The notes under the pieces were generated by a model, which saw only the letters and a list, made by a program, of their open reading frames with translations, did not search any database and had not been told where the DNA came from. This document shows, piece after piece, positions 37,001 to 45,255 of a stretch of 64,000 nucleotides of DNA (its first letter is position 1; each line of letters starts with the position of its first letter). A program made the translations under genes and the position numbers. Where the stretch lies: NCBI RefSeq assembly GCF_024198255.1, contig NZ_JAJVKW010000008.1, positions 62,001-126,000 of the forward strand. Direction: 5' to 3'. The stretch is from Myxococcus guangdongensis (GTDB lineage: Bacteria > Myxococcota > Myxococcia > Myxococcales > Myxococcaceae).

Positions 37001-38649
37001 CAGACACCGCGCGCAATCGCCGCCGCGCGCTGCTCGAAGTCCCCGTCTCCGCGCCCACCACCTCCCCCTCGCTCCCCGAGGTCGTCCTCGGCATCGACCT
37101 GGGCACCTCGCACGCGCGCGTCGCCGTCTTCCACGACGGCATCGCTCAGCTCGTCCCGCTCCCGGGCACGGAGGGCCACGAACTCCCTGCCCTCATCGCC
37201 GTGGACGGCAACGAAGAGCTGCTCGTCGGCCCCGCCGCACAAGTCGAGGCCACACGGGCCCCACGTCGCGCCGCGCCCGGACTCATGCGTCTGCTCGGCC
37301 TGCGCGCACGCTCGCCCCGCCTGCGCACCCTCGCTCCACAACTCCCCTTCCCCGTCGCCGCGGACCCGAGCGGGGACGCCTCCGTGGAGCTCGGGGGACG
37401 CCTCGTCGCCCCCACGCTCGTCACCGCGCTCCTCCTGCGCGAGCTGAAGCACGCCGCCGCGACCTTCGTCGGCCGGAAGGCCTCTCGCGCCGTCATCTGC
37501 GCGCCCACCCACTTCACCGACCGACAGCGCGCCGCCCTGCGTGACGCGGCCACCATGGCCGGGCTCGATGCCCAGCGCATCCTCACCGCCCCCGCCGCCG
37601 CGGCCCTCGCGCACGGCCACGGCAAGGGCCTGGCTCGCAAGCGCGTCCTCGTCGTGGACCTCGGTGGCGGCGGGCTCGGCGTGTGCGTCGTCCAGGTCAC
37701 CGGTGACGACCTGGAGGTCATCACCACCGGCGGAGACCCCACCGTGGGCGGCCTGGACTTCGACGCCCGCATCGCCGAGGCCCTCGCCAGCGACCTCGCC
37801 GCCCAGGGCATCCCCCGCCCCGAGCACCCGCTCGACTGGGGCCCCCTGCGAAGCGCCGCCGAGTCCGCCAAGATGGCCCTCACCGAGAAGGACCAGGTGG
37901 ACGTCACCCTGCCCTCCGGAAGCGTCCCCCCGCTCAGCCGCGAGCGCATGGAGGCCCTCACCGCGGACCTCGCCCAGCGCGTGACGTCCGTCGTGCGCGA
38001 GGTCCTCGACTCCAACGCCCTCTCTCCTCAGGGACTCGACGCCGTGCTCCTCGTGGGTGGCCAGGGCCGCACACCCCTCGTCCGCCGCCGCCTCGAAGAG
38101 AGCCTCGGCGTGCCCGTGCGCGACGACGTGGACGCGCGCGGCGCCGTGGCCCTGGGCGCGGCACTGCTCGGCCACGGCATCGTGCTCGCAGAGGGCGGCA
38201 AGCCCGCGGCCTCCGTCTCCGAAGTCCTCTCCGCCCCCATCGGCGTCGCCGAGCGCGGAGGCACCCAGCGCCGCGTGCTCGAGCGCACGACACGACTGCC
38301 CGCAGGCAAGACGCTCGTCATCCCCGTGTCCGCGCCTGGCCCGCTGGAGCTCGCCCTCTTCCAGGGCGCCGCGCCGCTCGTCGCGGAGAACGAATACCTC
38401 GGCCGCCTCTCGCTCAACGTCGAGCGCCCGGGCGAGGTGGAGCTGCACTTCACCCTGTCCGCAGACGCCGCGCTGAGCCTTGAGGCCACGCTGCCAGGCG
38501 TGCGCCGCCAGCCTGTCTCCCTCGCCCTGGAGGACCTGGACGACGCGGGGCGCGAGGCGCTCGTCGCCCGCTCGCCGCTGGTAGGCGAGCCCGAGGCCCG
38601 CCCCAGCGGACTGTTGTCCGGGCTGAAGAAGCTCTTCGGCCGCCGCTGA
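34018..38649 (+). CDS. PilZ-like domain / 25-residue repeats / Hsp70 (DnaK-like) fusion protein
   Basis: 1543 residues. Residues 1-105 look like the PilZ-related TIGR02266 domain described from M. xanthus; the ligand motif reads NVARGG instead of (D/N)xSxxG and no RxxxR precedes it, so c-di-GMP binding is doubtful. Residues 107-1020 are a Ser/Thr/Ala-rich linker with acidic patches (SLFGPDDDEP, ALFGDDFDA) and about sixteen repeats (548-941). From 1022 an Hsp70 ATPase domain follows: GIDLGTSHARVAVF, VVDLGGGGLG (the phosphate-2 threonine is glycine) and LVGGQGRTPLV. A short beta substrate-binding-like domain (about 1400-1510) ends the protein; the helical lid is missing. No signal peptide. Chaperone activity is unproven. 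Confidence 0.85.
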   Translation: MSGLVPKLLPLRIRLPYGTEEEFIDKYGSNVARGGVFIATRALKPEGTGLAFEFVLADGSRLLRGEGVVVKAQVESGAGRSGMTVRFVKLDAASKALVDRIVVRKGPPEPAPHQLVPGLVRKGRTVATPAPVVPVEPASHGVEDSSAEAAGPAALSARTSSHEESVDAAPAPAHEAPRDFESEARAADVAAPREADSEAASPSTGFETSSAYDQEARPSHESVSSETGHEAVARHDEGAGTAPRASDFEAPHTELRQESEAPRALGLDAESGASDSGMPGVEPSQAEGAHAQEDASTSLDFDITASLFGPDDDEPAGTAEQTGARSLEATVSPASRSTLSAEALFGDDFDARDATPSPSAAQLEETTGSPAVDSSGPTTTSTQTGGSTFAGSTSTVASLVEPTPASEYSTDLAVISTDSAASTTEPATTAPARFEYVTGTSEPSTPSSTVAGEHVEASTRPNAADTWGDAPTSDAELSFQSVDPSPSSGPSTSSTSAEGVTAVATGSATSRTNITGAEGAPPITGTTESGPATRTTDSSTPSTTNNSGAAGVPITTSASTSATESTPSSRPTASSSVGAAGVTVKAGTTESAPSAKPVSSSIGAPGVTASTGTIESVPSTRPTAPSSLDAAGVTATTTESDSSTPPVSSSTSTAGVAASTGTTDSASSTLPASNSIGAADATATESASSTQPASKSTGAADVTASANTTESASSTQPAPNSTGAAEAAATAGTTASVPSTRPAPNSTGAADVTASASTTEAASPTQPAPNNTSAAEATATAGTTASVPSTRPAPNSTGAADVTASASTTESAPSTQPVSSSIGAAGVTASTPTTESAPSTQPVSNSTGAAGVAASASTGRSESTSSTLPAPNNINAADVTASTDTTESAPSTLPASSNVNAAGMTASTATTESAPSTQAASNNLGAADVTATASTTQPGQSAHSTVASVLSTTNITGASAVTGTTDPTRSPQPAPRPNTEPRSEPSEAPTPPQDADTARNRRRALLEVPVSAPTTSPSLPEVVLGIDLGTSHARVAVFHDGIAQLVPLPGTEGHELPALIAVDGNEELLVGPAAQVEATRAPRRAAPGLMRLLGLRARSPRLRTLAPQLPFPVAADPSGDASVELGGRLVAPTLVTALLLRELKHAAATFVGRKASRAVICAPTHFTDRQRAALRDAATMAGLDAQRILTAPAAAALAHGHGKGLARKRVLVVDLGGGGLGVCVVQVTGDDLEVITTGGDPTVGGLDFDARIAEALASDLAAQGIPRPEHPLDWGPLRSAAESAKMALTEKDQVDVTLPSGSVPPLSRERMEALTADLAQRVTSVVREVLDSNALSPQGLDAVLLVGGQGRTPLVRRRLEESLGVPVRDDVDARGAVALGAALLGHGIVLAEGGKPAASVSEVLSAPIGVAERGGTQRRVLERTTRLPAGKTLVIPVSAPGPLELALFQGAAPLVAENEYLGRLSLNVERPGEVELHFTLSADAALSLEATLPGVRRQPVSLALEDLDDAGREALVARSPLVGEPEARPSGLLSGLKKLFGRR
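35659..36840 (+). repeat. Codon-phased minisatellite, about 16 copies of a 75-bp unit
   Basis: Units of mostly 75 bp (25 codons), a few shortened or lengthened by whole codons (21-30 residues), so the frame is kept. Typical unit: GAADVTASASTTESAPSTQP plus about five residues. Units starting near residues 720 and 770 repeat as a two-unit (150-bp) block, showing recent expansion. Entirely inside the PilZ/Hsp70 gene. Confidence 0.9.
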
Positions 38650-38770
38650 GCGCCCCTCCGTCCGTCTCCTGGCGGACCTTCCGAACCACCGCCGCCCCAG
38701 TGGCCTCCCTCTGTAGCCGACTCAACGGATGCCCAGCTTTCCGCTGACCGGATTTGCGAGGAGGTAATCG

Positions 38771-39394
38771 ATGCGACGTTCGACGTGGGGGGGAGTTGCC
38801 GTAGCGACCGTGACGCTGGCGAGCCCGGCGTTCGCGATTGAGGCCCAGAAGGTGGCGGGGGCCCTGGACATGAGGCGGGAGCCCGAGGTCGGTCTCGACG
38901 TGCGACTGGGCCTGGGCAGCTTCACCGGAGACCTGGGCAGGGACGTGGGCGTGGGACCGCTCTTCAGCATCAACGCCGACGCCCAGGCCTGGAAGTACGT
39001 GGGAATCGAGGTCGGCTACGAGCTGCAGCGCATGCCCGTCGACGCCAGGCGCGTCGACAACGAGGACTCGGGCCTGTGGCGAAACAACCTGGGCCTCATG
39101 GCCAAGGCGGGCCCGCTCATCGACGAGAAGTGGCGCCCCTTCGTCGGCGCCGGCGCGGGCCTGAGCTACGTCGACCCCACCGACGGCGCCGACGGCGTCT
39201 ACCAGAGTGACTGGATAGCCGAGTTCCCGCTCGCCGCCGGCGTGGACTACCGCTTGGGCCGCGTCCTCTTCGCGGGCGCCCGGGCCACCTACCGCCTGCT
39301 GGGCGGAGAGGACATCGTGGACCGCCCCGGCACCACCAGCGCCGCCAAGGGCAGTCTCTTCAACGCCAACCTCACCCTGGGCGGCCGCTTCTAA
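38771..39394 (+). CDS. Small outer-membrane beta-barrel protein
   Basis: 207 residues. Strong ribosome site (GAGGAGG, six bases before the ATG). Signal peptide to about residue 22 (TLASPAFA). Alternating strands (VGLDVRLGLGSFTG, YVGIEVGYELQRM, WRPFVGAGAGLSYV, VLFAGARATYRLL) and a terminal phenylalanine (NLTLGGRF) are typical of eight-stranded OmpA/OmpW-like barrels inserted by BAM. Convergent with the ligase gene 9 bp away. Specific role unknown. Confidence 0.78.
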   Translation: MRRSTWGGVAVATVTLASPAFAIEAQKVAGALDMRREPEVGLDVRLGLGSFTGDLGRDVGVGPLFSINADAQAWKYVGIEVGYELQRMPVDARRVDNEDSGLWRNNLGLMAKAGPLIDEKWRPFVGAGAGLSYVDPTDGADGVYQSDWIAEFPLAAGVDYRLGRVLFAGARATYRLLGGEDIVDRPGTTSAAKGSLFNANLTLGGRF

Positions 39395-39403
39395 CCGGTC
39401 CGC

Positions 39404-40747
39404 TCACACCGTGCGCAGCGCGAGCACCGTCTCGGGGCGTGGGTCCTTCTCCCACGCCTCGAGCAGCTCCGCCGCCGGTGAGCGCTTCGACGCGGCGACC
39501 TCCGCGAGCGGCTCCAACAACGGCGCATCCGCCGCGTCCAGCCGTCCCAGACCCCGCCGCGCGATGCCCACCATCTCCTCCGCGAGCCGGTACAGCTCGC
39601 GCGCGCCCAGCCGCCCCGCCAGCCCCTCGCGCCGGGCCGTGTCGTGGAAGGCCAGGTGCTCCACGTACGTGAGCTGGGGCAACAGCCGCTCCGCCTCGTC
39701 CAGCGCGGTGGCGTCGTACAGGATGCCGCGCCACAAGGCCGCCAGCGCGCCCGTCATCGCCGCGTTGCCGCAGTCCGCGCCCCGCACCTCGACGACCTTC
39801 TTCAGCCGCACCTCGGGGAAGAGCGTGGACAGATGGTCCGTCCAGTCCGCCAGGTCCGGCGGCTGCCCCTCGAAGCCCTGCTCCAGCAACTGTCGGAAGG
39901 TGAGCTTCGGGTGCAGGTACTTCCCCTCGCGGCGCAGGAAGAGCAGCGGCGCGTCCAGCGCCCAGTCCACGTAGGCCCGGTAGGAGAAGGAGCCGTCGAA
40001 GAACGCCGGCAGGTAGCCGCAGCGCGTCGGGTCCACCTCGTCCCAGACGCGGTTCCTGAAGGACAGGTACCCGGAGGGCCTGCCGTCCACGAGCGGGCTG
40101 TTGGCGTACAGCGCGTTCATGATGGGTGACAGTCGCGCCACCACCACCGTCTTGCGGACACAGTCGGCCTCGTCCTTCCAGTCGAGCGACACCTGTCCGG
40201 TGGCGGTCATCAACATCATGTTCAGCGCCAGCCGGCCGCGCTCCGGCAGGGTGCGCCGCATCACCAGGTAGCGGCTCTTGGGCATCCACGGCTGGGTGAA
40301 CGTCGTCCCCGTGGGCCGGTACCCCAGCGTCACGAGCCGCAGTCCCAGCGCCCCCGCCGCCGCCTTCACCTGCTTCAGGTGGGCCAGGTTCTCCGCGTGC
40401 GCCTCGCGCGCGGTGTGGAAGGGGCTGCCGGACAGCTCGAACTGGCCGCCGGGCTCCAGGGAGATGGTGGCCTCGCCGCGCTCGCGCTGCAGGGCGATGA
40501 CGGGGGAGTCCGGCGTCTCCCGGAACGGGACGTAGCCGTCGGGGGCCAGTCGGATCAGGAGCGCGCCCACCCCGGAGTCACCCTCGTAGGGGACCGGCTC
40601 GGACGAGCCCACCGGGTAGAGGAGCTTCTCGTGCTCGAGCCCCAGGCGCAGCTCCTCCTGGGGTTTCTCGGCGGCGCGAAATCCCGACACCAGCATGTCG
40701 ACGGAGGTGATGGGCTCGGAGACGGCTCGCTTGAGGTCGAGTGACAT
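39404..40747 (-). CDS. Glutamate-cysteine ligase (plant/proteobacterial GCS2 type)
   Basis: 447 residues. First step of glutathione synthesis: joins glutamate and cysteine with ATP. The N-terminal LRLGLEHEKLLY and RGEATISLEPGGQFELSG are characteristic of the GSH1/GCS2 family; PWMPKSRYLVMRRTLP and LALNMMLMTATGQVSLDW continue the active site. Length fits the mature plant-type enzyme. ATG 40747, with the EI24-like gene diverging 60 bp away. No second glutathione gene is seen nearby. Confidence 0.9.
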   Translation of the reverse strand: MSLDLKRAVSEPITSVDMLVSGFRAAEKPQEELRLGLEHEKLLYPVGSSEPVPYEGDSGVGALLIRLAPDGYVPFRETPDSPVIALQRERGEATISLEPGGQFELSGSPFHTAREAHAENLAHLKQVKAAAGALGLRLVTLGYRPTGTTFTQPWMPKSRYLVMRRTLPERGRLALNMMLMTATGQVSLDWKDEADCVRKTVVVARLSPIMNALYANSPLVDGRPSGYLSFRNRVWDEVDPTRCGYLPAFFDGSFSYRAYVDWALDAPLLFLRREGKYLHPKLTFRQLLEQGFEGQPPDLADWTDHLSTLFPEVRLKKVVEVRGADCGNAAMTGALAALWRGILYDATALDEAERLLPQLTYVEHLAFHDTARREGLAGRLGARELYRLAEEMVGIARRGLGRLDAADAPLLEPLAEVAASKRSPAAELLEAWEKDPRPETVLALRTV

Positions 40748-40807
40748 GGGCGCGCCCTATATAACGGGGACCTCCGGACCCGCTGTCGATTCGCGCACTG
40801 GCCCGCC

Positions 40808-41623
40808 ATGAGCCCTCCCTCTCCCATCCCCACTGTGTCCCCCCAGCCGCGCCTGTCCGATTTCTTCCAGGGCCTGGGCCTCCTCGGCCGGGCCGCGGGC
40901 CTCATCCTGCGCTCCCGCCGCCTCTTCGTGCTGTCCACCCTGTGCGCCGTCGTCACCGCCATCGCCCTGGTGGGCCTGGCCTGGCTGCTGTACCACTACG
41001 CCCCCCAGGCCCTGGGCTCCGTCTGGCCCCTGCCCGAGTCCTGGTACGGCCGGGGCGCCTGGTACACGGTGCTGGTGCTCGCGGGCCTGGTGCTCTGGGT
41101 GGTGGGCGCCAACATCGTCCCGCCCCTCCTGCTGGCCCCCCTGCAGGATCCGCTGTCGGAGGCCACCGAGGCCCTCTGTGGAGGAAACGACGGCCCACCC
41201 TTCACCCTGGCCGGCTTCGTGCGGGGCATCACCACGGGCCTCTTCCACACGCTCGCCCGGCTCTTCTTCCTGGTCGCCGGGCTGACGCTCCTGCTCCCCC
41301 TGCACCTCATCCCCGGGGTGGGCAGCGTGCTGTGGACGGTGCTCGGGGCCCTGTGGACGATGACCTGGATGGCGGGCGAGTTCCTGGCCGCCCCCATGAC
41401 GCGCCACCTGTACCCCTTCGCCGAGGTGCGCCGGATGCTCCGCCAGCGCCGCGCCCTCTGCCTGGGCCTGGGGGCGGGCGTCTACGTCCTGCTCTGGGTG
41501 CCGATCCTCAATACGTTCTTCCTCCCGGTGGCCATCGTCGCGGGGACCCTCCTCTACCGGGGGTTCCTGAAGGCAGGCCTCCTGCCGCCCCCTCCCGGGG
41601 CCAGCCAGGGGGCGCTGCCCTGA
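40808..41623 (+). CDS. EI24/CysZ-family membrane protein
   Basis: 271 residues with four to six hydrophobic segments (LFVLSTLCAVVTAIALVGLA, VLVLAGLVLWVVGANIVPPL, LFFLVAGLTLLLPLHLIPGV, LGAGVYVLLWVPILNTFF). Conserved-looking LLAPLQDPLSEATEAL and the PxLNTFFLP ending match the CysZ/EI24 family, of which E. coli CysZ imports sulfate. A sulfate role is not supported by neighbours except the adjacent cysteine-consuming ligase, which is weak evidence. Confidence 0.72.
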   Translation: MSPPSPIPTVSPQPRLSDFFQGLGLLGRAAGLILRSRRLFVLSTLCAVVTAIALVGLAWLLYHYAPQALGSVWPLPESWYGRGAWYTVLVLAGLVLWVVGANIVPPLLLAPLQDPLSEATEALCGGNDGPPFTLAGFVRGITTGLFHTLARLFFLVAGLTLLLPLHLIPGVGSVLWTVLGALWTMTWMAGEFLAAPMTRHLYPFAEVRRMLRQRRALCLGLGAGVYVLLWVPILNTFFLPVAIVAGTLLYRGFLKAGLLPPPPGASQGALP

Positions 41624-41841
41624 AATAAACGCCTCCACCGACTGTCGGAGCCAACAGGGCGGGAACGCAGTGCCCGCCAGGGACGTTCTGCCTCTTCAGC
41701 GGAGAGTCGACGCCTTGAAGCACCAGAAAGCCGTGATTAGGCTTGCCCGGCCGCTTCAATGCCCAGCTACCGTTTCAAGGGTTCGGATTTTCTAGGCATT
41801 TCACGTCACACCCCGGAGCGCCGAACGGTGCTCCAGCTTGG

Positions 41842-44800
41842 ATGAATCACATGCCGCGTTTTCTCCGCCGCATCTCCGCCGTAGCCGTGCTCCTCGGAGC
41901 ATGGGCCCTCGTGGGCAGCCATCGCGCGCCGATACCGCTGATGATGGGCGCGGCCGAGGCCGGGCAGGCGCAGGGCACCTGGGACGGCAGCCTGCCCTCC
42001 GCGAAGGGCGAGAAGGCGCCGCATGACCTCAACAGCCTTCGCGTGCTGACCAAGGTCATCCTCTACGTGAAGGAGAACTACGTCGACCCCAAGCGCATCA
42101 AGCCGAAGGAGATGATGATCTCCTCGCTCGAGTACGTGGAGAAGAGCGTCCCGGACGTGCTGGTGGACGGCAACCCGGAGACGGGCAAGCTGTCGGTCAA
42201 CGTCAACGGCAAGTCGCGCGAGTTCGACATCGCGCACGTCGACTCGCTGTGGAAGATGTCGTTCGCGCTCAAGGACGTCTTCGACTTCCTGTCGAAGAAC
42301 ATGCGCCCCATCGAGGACACGCGCGACATCGAGTACGCCGCCGTCAACGGCATGCTGTCCACCCTGGACCCGCACTCGGTGCTGCTGCGCCCGGAGCTGT
42401 ACCGGGAGATGAAGCTGTCCACCAAGGGCGAGTTCGGCGGCCTGGGCTTCGTCATCCAGATGCGCGAGGGCAACCTCACCGTCGTCAAGGTGCTGCCCAA
42501 GACGCCCGCGCACCGCGCCGGCATCCAGAAGGATGACCGCATCAAGAAGATTGGCGAGGAGTCCACCGTCAACATGGACCTCAACGAGGCCGTGTCCAAG
42601 CTGCGCGGTCCGGTGGACAGCCGCATCACGATCACCGTGGAGCGCGACGGCTGGGAGAAGCCGCGGGTGATGACGGTGGCGCGCGCGATGATCTCCATCG
42701 AGAGCGTCCAGCACAAGATGCTCTCCGGGAACGTCGGCTACATCCGGCTGAAGAACTTCCAGGGCAACACCACGCGCGACCTGGAGGCGGGGCTGGGCGA
42801 GCTGCGCAAGCAGGCGGACGCCAAGGGCGGCTTCAAGGGCCTGGTGCTGGATTTGCGCGGCAACCCGGGCGGTCTGCTGGAGCAGGCCATCCAGGTGTCG
42901 GACACGTTCCTGTCGAGCGGCACCATCGTCGCGACGGTGGGCCTGTCGGACAAGCTGCGCGAGGAGAAGCGCGCGCGACCCACGGAGGGCGAGGACTCCT
43001 ACCCCATCGCGGTGCTGGTGAACGCGGGCAGCGCGTCGGCGTCCGAAATCGTGGCGGGCGCGCTCAAGAACCTGAACCGCGGCGTCATCATCGGCCGGCA
43101 GACCTTCGGCAAGGGCAGCGTGCAGGTGCTGTACGACTTCCCGGATGACAGCGCGCTGAAGCTGACCATCGCCAAGTACCTGACGCCCGGCGACGTCTCC
43201 ATCCAGGAGGTCGGCATCGTCCCGGACATCCAGCTGGTGCCCACCCGCGTCACCGACGAGCGCGTGGACGTGTTCGCGTCGCGCCGCTCCATGGGCGAGG
43301 CGGACCTGGACCAGCACTTCGGCAACCCGGACTCGGCCACCGTCGCCAAGAAGCGCGAGGACGTGCTGGACCGCGAGAAGCCGCGCGAGAGCCTCAAGTA
43401 CCTGAAGGTGGACCCCAAGCAGCAGGAGAAGCTGGCCGCCGCCGCCAAGGAGGAGCCCAAGCCGAAGGTCGCCGCCACCGAGAAGCCGGAGAAGAAGCCG
43501 CACGGTGAGAACGACCCGCTGCTGGACGTGGCGGGCCAGGGCGAGGACCTGGACGACCAGCTGGACGCGGAGTCCCAGGATGAAATCAAGGAGGACTTCG
43601 AGGTGCAGTTCGCGCGCGACTACGTGCTGCGCGCGCCGGCCACCACCCGCCAGAAGATGCTGGAGCAGGGCAAGCCCTTCATCGAGCAGAAGCGCCGTGA
43701 GGAGGAGACGCGCATCAACAACGCCATCGCCGCGCTGGGTGTGGACTGGAGCCCGGGTCCCACGCCGAAGAACGTGCAGCTGACCGGCACGCTGACGCCG
43801 ACTCCGGACACGAAGATCATGGCCGGCGAGCTGCTGGAGATGGTGGTGACGGCGGAGAACAAGGGCGGCGAGCCGCTCAAGCGCGTGCGCGCGTGGACCG
43901 AGAGCGACAACGCCTTCCTGGACCGCCGCGAGTTCATCTTCGGCGCGCTCAACCCGGGCGAGAAGAAGTCCTGGAAGGTGAAGGTGCGCCTGCCCAAGGA
44001 TCTCACCAGCCGCCGCGACGACGTGACGGTGCGCTTCTTCGACGACCAGGGCGCGCTGCCGGAGACGCGCGTGTCGGAGCTGAACTTCGCCGAGCTGCCG
44101 CGGCCGTCCTTCGCGTTCAACTGGCAGGTCATCGACGACTGCGCCAGCTGCAACGGCGACGGCGTGGTGCAGCGCGGTGAGTCGGTGGCGGTGCTGCTCG
44201 ACGTGACGAACGTGGGGCCGGGCACGGCGCTGGACTCGTTCACGCAGATCAAGAATGGCGGCGACGCGAACATCTTCATCGAGAAGGGCCGCTTCAAACT
44301 CGGCGAGCTGAAGTCGGGGGAGACGAAGTCCGCGCGCTTCCAGGTGGAGGTGAAGAAGGGCTACAAGGGCGACACCTTCCCGCTGAAGCTGGCCATCATC
44401 GACGAGCCCCTCGAGGAGTTCGTGATGGAGAAGATGGAGCTGCCGGTGAAGGACGCGGCGGTGGCCACGATGGAGCCCAAGAAGGGCACGGTGCGCATCG
44501 CGGAGAAGGTGGAGCTGTTCGGCTCGCCGGTGGAGAACGCCCGCACGGTGGCGAAGCTGAACTCCGCCGCGGTGCTGCCCGTGGAGGCCGCGACGAAGGG
44601 CTTCCTGCGCGTGGAGTTGGAGAAGAACCGCTTCGCCTTCGTGCGCACCCAGGACGCTCGCGAGGTGAAGGCCGGCAAGCCCGTGGCGCCCAAGGTGGCC
44701 TGGACGACGACGCGCCGTCCGCCGGACATCAAGCTGGACGCGGACCCGTCCTCGGGCGGCCTGGTCGCCAACGGGGAGAAGTTCACCCTGTCCGGCGTGG

Positions 44801-45081
44801 TGACGGACCCCAACGGCCTGCTGGACGTGTACGTGCTGGTGAATGACCAGAAGGTCTTCTTCAAGGGCGTGGACCCGGCCAAGGGCGAGCCCAACACGTT
44901 GAAGTTCTCCACCGAGTTCACGCTCAAGGAGGGCAACAACAACGTGCTGGTGGTGGCGCGCGAGAGCACCGACTTCGCCAGCCGCCGCACCCTGGTCATC
45001 CGCCGCCGTCCCGCGGAGGTCGCCCAGACGGTGCCCGCGCCGGGTCAGCCGGCGGGGACGGTCAAGCCGCGGCAGCAGTAG
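41842..45081 (+). CDS. Large CtpA-type S41 protease with C-terminal Ig-like/CARDB domains
   Basis: 1079 residues (ATG 41842 or 41851). Signal segment AVAVLLGAWALVGS. A PDZ domain about 195-275 (FGGLGFVIQMREGNLTVVKV). S41 protease about 300-485 with the nucleophile region GSASASEIVAG (about 395-402) and catalytic Lys in FGKGSVQ (about 424). An acidic/Lys-rich linker (520-600) leads to two repeat CARDB-like beta domains (about 650-880), an SH3b-like domain (about 885-945) and a final Ig-like domain (960-1060). Usual CtpA proteins are 400-550 residues, so the extension doubles it. Likely periplasmic processing of envelope proteins. Confidence 0.87.
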   Translation: MNHMPRFLRRISAVAVLLGAWALVGSHRAPIPLMMGAAEAGQAQGTWDGSLPSAKGEKAPHDLNSLRVLTKVILYVKENYVDPKRIKPKEMMISSLEYVEKSVPDVLVDGNPETGKLSVNVNGKSREFDIAHVDSLWKMSFALKDVFDFLSKNMRPIEDTRDIEYAAVNGMLSTLDPHSVLLRPELYREMKLSTKGEFGGLGFVIQMREGNLTVVKVLPKTPAHRAGIQKDDRIKKIGEESTVNMDLNEAVSKLRGPVDSRITITVERDGWEKPRVMTVARAMISIESVQHKMLSGNVGYIRLKNFQGNTTRDLEAGLGELRKQADAKGGFKGLVLDLRGNPGGLLEQAIQVSDTFLSSGTIVATVGLSDKLREEKRARPTEGEDSYPIAVLVNAGSASASEIVAGALKNLNRGVIIGRQTFGKGSVQVLYDFPDDSALKLTIAKYLTPGDVSIQEVGIVPDIQLVPTRVTDERVDVFASRRSMGEADLDQHFGNPDSATVAKKREDVLDREKPRESLKYLKVDPKQQEKLAAAAKEEPKPKVAATEKPEKKPHGENDPLLDVAGQGEDLDDQLDAESQDEIKEDFEVQFARDYVLRAPATTRQKMLEQGKPFIEQKRREEETRINNAIAALGVDWSPGPTPKNVQLTGTLTPTPDTKIMAGELLEMVVTAENKGGEPLKRVRAWTESDNAFLDRREFIFGALNPGEKKSWKVKVRLPKDLTSRRDDVTVRFFDDQGALPETRVSELNFAELPRPSFAFNWQVIDDCASCNGDGVVQRGESVAVLLDVTNVGPGTALDSFTQIKNGGDANIFIEKGRFKLGELKSGETKSARFQVEVKKGYKGDTFPLKLAIIDEPLEEFVMEKMELPVKDAAVATMEPKKGTVRIAEKVELFGSPVENARTVAKLNSAAVLPVEAATKGFLRVELEKNRFAFVRTQDAREVKAGKPVAPKVAWTTTRRPPDIKLDADPSSGGLVANGEKFTLSGVVTDPNGLLDVYVLVNDQKVFFKGVDPAKGEPNTLKFSTEFTLKEGNNNVLVVARESTDFASRRTLVIRRRPAEVAQTVPAPGQPAGTVKPRQQ

Positions 45082-45113
45082 TCCTCCGGCCCCCGCGCCG
45101 GACGCAGCCTCCC

Positions 45114-45171
45114 GGGCGGTCCGTTCCGCCAGTTCTCCTCACGGAGACTGGCGGGAGGGGCCGCCCGTTTT
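45114..45171 (+). terminator. Strong intrinsic terminator after the CtpA gene
   Basis: Nested hairpin: outer GGGCGGTCC (45114-45122) with GGGGCCGCCC (45157-45166), inner CCGCCAGTTCTCC with GGAGACTGGCGG around a TCAC loop (one bulged T). It is followed by GTTTTG. It lies 33 bp after the stop and has the only clear T-run of any hairpin I saw in the window. Confidence 0.85.
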
Positions 45172-45255
45172 GTTGACGCTCCGCGCGAGCAGGCGTTAGC
45201 GTCCGACGCCGTGGGGCGCCCCCGGCCGGCGGGTGCTCGGGAGGCGGTGACTCGA

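Noticed and set aside
41658..41678. GGCGGG/CCCGCC hairpin upstream of the CtpA gene
   Set aside because: Only six base pairs with no T-run; too weak to call as a terminator.
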